Positions 50,804-59,800 of a DNA stretch of 64,000 nucleotides are shown here, in pieces (positions within the stretch are counted from its first letter, which is position 1; each line of letters opens with the position of its first letter). Origin of the DNA: Nissolia schottii (Eukaryota; Streptophyta; Magnoliopsida; Fabales; Fabaceae); assembly GCA_003254905.1 (NCBI GenBank), contig QANU01048370.1, positions 32,728 to 96,727 of the forward strand, written 5' to 3'. The notes beneath the pieces are model-generated. The model did no database searches, was not told the DNA's origin, and saw only the letters and a list, made by a program, of their open reading frames with translations. The translations under genes and the position numbers were made by a program.

Positions 50804-53800
50804 CATACAAGAAATGCTATAGACTAGGACTAACAGACTAATCTGCACAGATTAAATAGATCAAAATCAGGAGCAATTATACATTCGGGTAGGATCTTAC
50901 GATTTGTGTTACGATCTCAGGTTTACGTGTTTTGTCTCTTGACCACCTTGCTTGGGTGCTCCTAACAATTAGATTGAAGTCTTGAGGAGAACCAAGGTGT
51001 GATAACACATGACTTGGCGGCTGGAGGAGAATGACCGTTTGGCTCAGCTGAAGCTGATTTACCACTGATTCAAGACTATTAGTAACTTTTGGGTCTACTT
51101 TTTATTCTTTAGAATATTTCAAACAACTTAACCATGACTTTATATTTCCTTACTGATAATTATTTTGTTGAGAATATATATATTTCCCCCCTAAAATCCT
51201 GTAAAATATATCTGTCGCTTCTTGTGATCTTAGCTTTTCAGGGAGCTACATTACTACTCTCTGGTTTGTCACCTGCTGCTAGACATGTTATTGATGCCGC
51301 TTTTGATCGACAAGGACCACAAGGGCATGGTAGACAACTGGTTAGTGAACATGATAACTGTTCTGTTTCTATTTGGAAATTTTAAAGGTAGCCCAAATTA
51401 TATTTTGATGCTACTTTTTAGAATATGTACGAATATCAATAGAGTATTTTGAGGTTATCATAAGAATAAATTGGTTATACCATAAGATGTCTTCAGAATA
51501 TATGGTATCAATTTGTCATCTAATTAACTAAGCTATCTGAGGATTGATTTTCTATCCATCATTAACTTACTGTATGAATGGGCTTCCGGTTGTTCTAGAA
51601 ATATTATAGCACTAGTACTTGGCATAATTATTAGTATAAATACTTGGCCTTTTTGTTAGTATTTGTATCATATCACATTACACTCTGCATTTGATTGGTA
51701 GCCTCCATTCTCTCTCTTCTTTTTCCCTATCTAAAATACCTAAAATTTTATATTTTGAACAATCCCGTATTCCATTTTATGTCATGGTCCAATCACTTGT
51801 TCAGTGACTTGAAGGAGCAGCTAAGTCTGAAATTGAATTCGAAGTAGATTCATACAATTTGGTACAAGCAGTTTTACAGTAGTAATAGTTGAATTCGTGT
51901 AATATTGGATAATTGAAACATCTACATAATTCTTCCTCTTATAGGGGGATTATAGCTGCCACACAGCTAGAACTACGGAGAAAGTTTAGATGCATGATAT
52001 GGTTGTGAGGAGTAAGGGGCTCTATGACTTTTTTGCTAGAACACAACTTTCACATTAAAAGGAACAATCAACATTTTTAAACAAACTTGGAGACAAGTGT
52101 TTAAGGTATTGAAAATTGGGGTGCCATAGTCTATTATGCTTGAACATTATTTGGTCCCTCACAGGGGTAGAACTTATACCACTAAAACCTTGAGCTATTT
52201 TATTCTTGAAAGCATCCTCAAAATAGTTGAGTCCCTCCATCATCTAAGCACTGCCAATCATCTTCCCAGAAGTCTAGTCATGAAAAATACAACGAGTGTT
52301 AAAAAATCTTCATATTGCAATTGGGGACATTGCGAACTTTACTAACAGAGAGAAGGTTGCAGGAAAGTTTGGGAACATGTAGGATATTTTTTATGTCAAT
52401 GAGTTTAGAAAGGGTAATCTTACCTTTGCCCGCAATTGATGAAAAAAATACCATCTGCTATTCTAATTTCTTCACTTCCTGAACAAGGAGAATAAGGGAG
52501 AAAGGCTGGTCTTGTGGTCAGATGCACCTAGATCAATGATCCCTGGTACACACATTTGAGGTGCAATTAAGGGAATTTAGAGGTACTAGAATTACTTGTT
52601 TGTGCCAAAGAACAACTAAAAGTGATTAACTTGTACCTTGTTCTGGTCATTGCCAGTGACTTTCCTAACCGTTAGTCATGGCTGCAAATCAGAGTCACAG
52701 AGACCTTGCTTTGACATGAAGTTGAATTCATGTAATATTGTATAATTAAAGCATGTACAGAATTCGTCCTCTTAGAGGGATTACAGCTGCTAGGCAGCTA
52801 GAATTTGTCTATTTTACATTTACTTCCATAAAATATTCAGCCTATTCTTTGATTATATTATTTGGGGTCGTTACACAAAGATCCAGTATTTCCCTGGGAA
52901 TTGAATTGGTTCAATCCAAGGATCATATAATTATCTCACCGTGGAAATGTACTATGGACATCTTTGATAATACTCAATTATTGTGTGCAAAAAATGTAGA
53001 CAAACCTGTGGATTGTAGTGCCAATCTTCTTGTAGATAACCGGAGGCCACTAACATGCCCTTAAAAGTATAGAAGACCTGTGTGAAAACTAAACTACTTC
53101 ACAATCACTAGACTTGACATTTCTTTTATTGAGTGTGGTTAATCCGTTTTTGAATTCCCCATGTACTGCCCATCAGGATAATGTGATGAATAGCTGGATG
53201 AAGGACACACTGAAATAGTTGGATATTCAGATTCCAATAGAATAGATTTTCTTACTGACACATGGTCCACTTTTGGTTATTGTGTACTTGTCAAGGAAGC
53301 CTAATATCCTTACAATTAAAAAGTAAAATGGGGTTGTTGGTTCTACTGCTGAAGAAGAATAATGAACCATGGCATCAGCCACGTGTGAACTCATTGGGCT
53401 AAAACAACTCCTCAGAGAACTTAAATTTTGAGAAATCACGCAGATGAAGCTTGTCTTTACAAGCATGCAACACATACATTGAAATAGATTGCCTCTTTAT
53501 TCAGGAAGCTTATATTGGGGAAATTTCACTAGCTTTATAAATTCAAATGATCAATGGGGAGATGTTCTTACCACATCATGTAGAGGTCCTTGAATTAGAT
53601 ACCTCTATAGCGAGCTTGGTGCATATGATCATTATGATCCAACTTGAGGGGGAGTGTTGTGAATATTGCCCCTTGGCTTTTTTGCCTATCCTCCTTACAC
53701 AATGCCCCTGTTTTTTTTTTCCCCTCAGAAATGACCTCTCTTAGAACTTCCATTATATTTGGAACTTGAACAGAGAGGTTCTTTAATAAGAATCCCTCCT

Positions 53801-56800
53801 TCCTTTGCTTGAATCTAATCATCTTTCCAATGTCCCTGACATTAGAAATTGGACTCCTCATTCCTCGGAAGCTTTCTCTTGCATACGTTTCCTTCATTTT
53901 CTATCTTCCTTTCCCTATCGTATAAAGATTTCTCTTCGATGAACTTATTCGGAAATCTAAATCTCCCTCAAGGTCAAAGCTTTTATTTGGACTCCTGTTC
54001 TTAACAGGATTAACATTAATGACTTGCCCCATAAGTGCAGGCCTCCAACTGCTTCATCCCCTATTACGTGTGTTATTTAGATTTTGAATCAGGTGCTCGT
54101 TTATTTCTGCACTGCCCAATGGTGAGTTATCTGTGGAACAGACTTTTTGGAATCTTTAGGGACTTTGTGGGTTTGCCCTATGAACTTGGATCAGTTTCTT
54201 TTCACTAAGTTCAGTGGTTTAGGATCCTGTATAGAAGCAAAGATCCTGTGGCAGTCTTTGGTTTTTATAGTGATTTAGTGTATTTGGTTGGAAAGGAATT
54301 CTAGGATTTTTAGTAATTCCTTGTCAGTTGTTGATTTTGCTTGGGATAGGATCATACTTTTTGGCATCCCTTTTGGTGCTCAGCACCATGGTCTATTCAA
54401 TTGTGCTACCTTGCTGATGTTCAAAGAGATTGTCATGCTTTGTTGCACAATTTATCCTATTTGGACTTGGTTTTATTTTTGGTTTTATTTTCTTTATCTT
54501 TGGGAGGATATCTTATCCTCTTTTGTACCTTCTCTTCTTATCTAATGAAGTTTCTTTTTCTATCGTAAAGGAACCATACAATGCTTGAATTCCATTAAAC
54601 ATAGAAAATGTCATGCCAATGTGACATCTCTAACTCACATGGTTTCTTGAATGGAAATCGCAGGCTGCATTGCACTCTCTTGGAAGCATATCGGGAGAAA
54701 CCAGATCTGAGAACAACATCATACTCAATGCTGAAGCAGAAGAAAACTTGCGACGTGTAATCTATGACGCAGCATCCAGGAGCTCAAAGCTGACTCCTTC
54801 GGTGATCCTTTTTCATTCGTTCATGATTTTTTTTAATTGATTAATGATCTTTTAGTTTTGTTTATCATGGTCGGTTACCCAGGGAAATGATAGGATTTTT
54901 CAGTGTTTTGGTTTCTTCAGATTTATTCTGGGATAGAATAATGTTCTTGACTTCTCTTTGCTTATCAGCTCATGATAATTTTTTAGGGGTTACCAGTTTT
55001 GATTTACAAAGGGATAGGGCCCCAAGGTCCATTGTTATTATTGAGTATTGTTTTGGAAGTTTTTTATAATTTTATTTTGGTTGTTTAATGGTGGAGGACA
55101 TCTCATCCTCCCATATTTGTAATTCTCTTTTTTCTTAATAAATTCTCTTCTGTATCATGATAAAAACACTAATCTCATTGCTTCCCTTTTTTTTAGAAAA
55201 AAAAAAATCTAAAATATCATAATTTTGATTAACCGTGATCCTTACATATAAGGAACGATAAGTATTTTCCTTATAGTGAAAGGTCCATCTTCATTATATG
55301 CGCTTGGTAAAAAGTCTGCTAAAATACACTTGGTTAAAGAATGTCTGCGCTAATTAAATATATTAATTCTTCCTCTCAACATTAGATGGGACATCTTTGC
55401 TTCCACGACTTCTAGAAAGATTTTATTGATGCGAGTTACCTTCAAATTTCAATCAATCGGCTTTCATTGGATTTTGCCCTGTACCTTTTTTAAATTGGTC
55501 GGTTCTCTTAGAAGCAATATCTTCAAGGAGGATGTGTTCATTTGGTTGTCCTGCATGACATTATTTGCTTGAGGGGTGCTATTTGTACAACCAAAATTGA
55601 CAGTCCACCTACAACCAGGACAATGATCGAGGGAAGAAAATAAGAAAGAAAATGCAAAAAGGAAAAAACATTAGAGGATCGTAAAAGGGTTGTCAATTTG
55701 AGTTAGAATATCTTTTCTCTATTTGCCTGAATGATCGAACTGTAACTTACCACCTTCATGCAATTTGCAGGGTCTTTTCTTGTCTATCTTACAGCAGGAT
55801 TCAGAAATCCGCTCAGCGGTGAGACATTTATGAACTTATGTATTATAAGGTTTTATGAATCATATATGGCGTGAATAATTTCATTTTAGTTGTCACATGA
55901 TATGGCACTTATGGCTTTCCTCCTGCATTAATTTAGAAGTCAATTAGTTTAGCTGGCTCTATTTAAGGAAGTCAATCTGCATCACAATGCCCAATAACTT
56001 AGTTATTACCTTTATCTTTATACAACAATCCTTGACCTGGTGCCTTCTTGATATATTGCAAAATCCGCATCACAGCATCTCAAAAATCGTTACATGGAGA
56101 CTGCATAAATTGATTCACCACACTCATTGCGTAGCAAACATTAGTTCTTGTAATTGTGAGATAGTTTAGGTTCCATACGAGTGTTCAATATCTACTTGGA
56201 TCAGGATACGACCTTGATTTGACAACAATTTGATGTTTGGACCCATAGGATTGCCATTGGTTTACAATTCAACATCTTGTCTCTTACAATAAATCGAGAG
56301 CATACTTCCTTCGTTATATAACACCACCACCCTTGGATTGAGCCGCCTCAATGCCACAAAAGTACTTGAGTTTATCCAAATCTTAGTTTGAAAGGGATGA
56401 AATCAATGTTTCTTCAACCGAGATATCCTTTCATGATCATTGCTAGTAATGACTATGTCATCTACATAGACCACCAAGTAAATACATTGACAAGGTGAAG
56501 TATGCTGATAGAATACTTAATCACAGATTCACATCGTTTCATTTCAAACTCTTGAACAACAATATTGAACTTGCCAAACCAAGTTCTTGGTGATTGTTTC
56601 AACCCACAAACTAAACAAACTCGTGTGGTTGCTCCATGTATATCTCTTCTTCACGGTCTCCATGAAGGAAGGCATTTTTAATATCAAGCTGAAATAGTGG
56701 CCAGTGATTCATGGCTGCCATGGAGATGAAAATGCAAACATGGGCCTTTTAGCAACCGGTGAAAAGGTATCACTGTAGTCAAGACAATAGGTCTAAGTAC

Positions 56801-59800
56801 ACCCCTTAGCAACCGAGCAGCCTTTAACATGGTCAATGTTTACACCCATCGATATCCAACGATAGTTTTCTCGAGAGGAATTGGAACCAACTCCCAGGTA
56901 CCACTACGCTCAAGGGCAAGCATCTCATTAATTGTAGCTTGTCACTATCCTAGATGTGAGAGTGCTTCACTAACAAACTTAGGAATTAACACAGAAGACG
57001 ACATGGAAATAGAGACATAATATGATGGAGTTAAATGATGAAAACATAAAATTATAGACGGGGATTGGATTTCAAGTAATCCAGGTACATCAACGGGCAC
57101 CGGGTTTGTATTATGAAAGATCATTGTAATAAGATATGGTTCATTGGAATGCTCTTCTTTCTCAAGAGCATGAGTAACCCCCTTGGGTGACGTTGATAGG
57201 TGACTAAGGGTGGTGAATCCAGTCATGGTAAAATCTAATAGTTTTCCCAAAATATTCTTTAGCAGTTGAAAAAAATTCTTTAGCATTATCGTTGTGTAAA
57301 ATCTGAACAGTTTTCCCAAATTGATTTTGGATTTAAGTAAAAATGGATTTGAATATAGAAAAAAGTTCAAAACATTCATTCATTAGAAATAACCATGTCA
57401 GCGAGAAATATCATCAATAAATGTAACAATACCTAAATCCTGAAGATGTAGCAACACAACTAGGATCCCCATATATGAGTAAATAAGAGAAAAACGGCGA
57501 CAACTTAGTTTGACTTTCTTCATGACTCGAGAAGGATGCTCTAGTATGGTTACCAAGTTGACACAACTTACAATTTAAAGACACTAATTTGGCACAACTT
57601 GACACCATTTTTGAAGTTTTGTTAGGGCGGATGTCGTAAGTGGATACGGAGAAAGGTGGGAGATTTGGTAGCAACACACTCATGCCCTATGCCAATTGTC
57701 TGGCCGTACCATGATCTTGTACAACATAATAATTCAATTCAAAGGTGACATAACAATTAAGAGAACATCTTAGCTGGGTAGGAGAAATCAAATTGAAAGG
57801 ACATGGTATAGGTACAAATAAGACTGACTTTAAACACAGACTTGGTCGATGAACCATGACCAACTCCTTTGGCAAGAATCTTAGAACCATCTTCTAAAGT
57901 GTTAAATGGAGGACAAAGGTGTAGAAAGGGAGGCAAAAAGGGATTGGTGAAGGATGGAGAGGAAAGGGAGGGTACTGTGGCTGTGATGGTGGCTTTGGTG
58001 TGGGAGAGAGAAAAAGCCACAAAGATGGAGAGGGAGAGAGAGATGGTGTCGAACGTTTCTTTCTTGGTGGAGGGAGCGTGAAGGGGAGCCGTGCGTGGTG
58101 GTGGCTTCACGGCGGAGGGAAAAGGGAAAGAGAAAGGCTGTGGGTGGCGGTGGTGGAAGGGAAAAGAAAGGAAAATGCATAAAGAGGACGAGGGGGCTTC
58201 GGTGTTGCTTGCTTTCCTTTGCCGCTGAGAGAATTTGAGAGCGAGCTTGTGGTGGCTTGTGGTTCGTGGCTTAGAGAGAATAGAGAGAGAGCCACGGATG
58301 GCTACGGTGGCTTGTGGTTCGTGGCTTCGAGAGAATAGAGAGAGAGCCACGGATGGCTAAGGGAAACGAAGGAGCTTGTTGTGGCTATGGTAGCATGAAT
58401 TTCCCTTGACTTTGCTTGCTTATGCCAAGTGAATTTAGTGAAGGTGATGGGCTGCTAAGGAAACTTGAAGTTTCTTTGCTGAAGGGAAAAGAAACTTACG
58501 AAGTGTGTGGCTGCATGTGTCCTTAGAGGCCGTGCCATATGGCCTTGAGTCACCAATGGTGGCCACGCATGTGTGGCGACGCGTGTTGCTATGCATGCGT
58601 GGTGGTCAAATGGGTGCCTTATAAAATTTTTCAAGTACTAAAATGTAATCTATCAATTTTTCTAAGGATGAATTAAATTAATTAAGGGTACATATGAGTC
58701 AACTTTTTATATAAGTGAGTCTCAATGATACCTTTAATATATAACTTAATTCTGACGAGGAAAGATAATTTATTTCGGGCCTAGTGGGATTACGCGAGGA
58801 CCCCAAATTATTATCTTTATTGCTACTTTTGAAGATAGCATAATAATTTTCAATGTTATGTCCTAGTTAAACAAATTATTTATCTATTTCGCGAAGTAGT
58901 TTTAAAGAAAGTGGAGTGTTACTCATGATGTCATCAGGGACGAGTGTGTGTGACCAGAACGATTCTTGTACTCGGATAATAGCCGTAGGAACTTCTTCAT
59001 AAGTGCACAGGCCCAGCAAGTATTAATAGAATATTTGCATGGTGTGAGGGTTCTGCTTGACTAGTAGCTTGGTGTGGGGCATTTTGTAGGTGTTCGTGCT
59101 GCTGGTGCTTGTTTCGCGTGCTCTTTCTTCTCCTTGTTGGTTTGCCGAGGGGGAAAAGATATAGTCAGATTGTTATGCTTTTGGATTCTGCTCTGCATGG
59201 CTAGTTTCTGTGGTGTTTTGCTGCCGCTTTCTTCCTTGGCTCAGCAGCTTAGCAGTTCATTTTGAGAAAGCTCAACAAACCTGAAGTTTATCCTTGCTGT
59301 CTGTTCCTGGTTTGGTTTTGGGCTCGGTAGAGTGTTCTGCTGGGCTGTCTATGGGTTTGTTCCTGGCAGCTGTTGGTGTTTAATGTTGATGTTTTTTTTG
59401 TGTCTGCTGGTGTTTTTCCCGGGGTGTTTTTCCTCTTTTTTTTTTAAAATTTTTACTTTTTACTTGTGTTGCTTTTCTCTGGTGGTGTATTTGGCTACTC
59501 TCCCTCATCCCTCATGGGTTTTGAAGAGGTTTTCTTATTTAAAAAAAAAAAAAAAGAAGAATATTTGCAGACCTTATTTAACAGTTGTTACATCAAATGA
59601 GCATGAAGAAATCTTTTATGCATAATAATTTAGAAATAATGACTTCTCTAATTTAGCACAATTTTTTTATGCACAATATTTAGAACATTAATTTTGTAAT
59701 TCTAAACAAATTTTCAATGCATAATAATGTTTTACTGATTTATTTCAAACATAAGAATTCAAATCACCATTGAATTCAATGGTTGATTACAACCTGTCAT

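Noticed and set aside
57757-58350. 197-codon minus-strand ORF with Ser/Pro-rich sequence
   Set aside because: Composition-driven (CTCTCT and CCACC tracts), inside LTR-like DNA with a tandem duplication, and without a recognisable domain.
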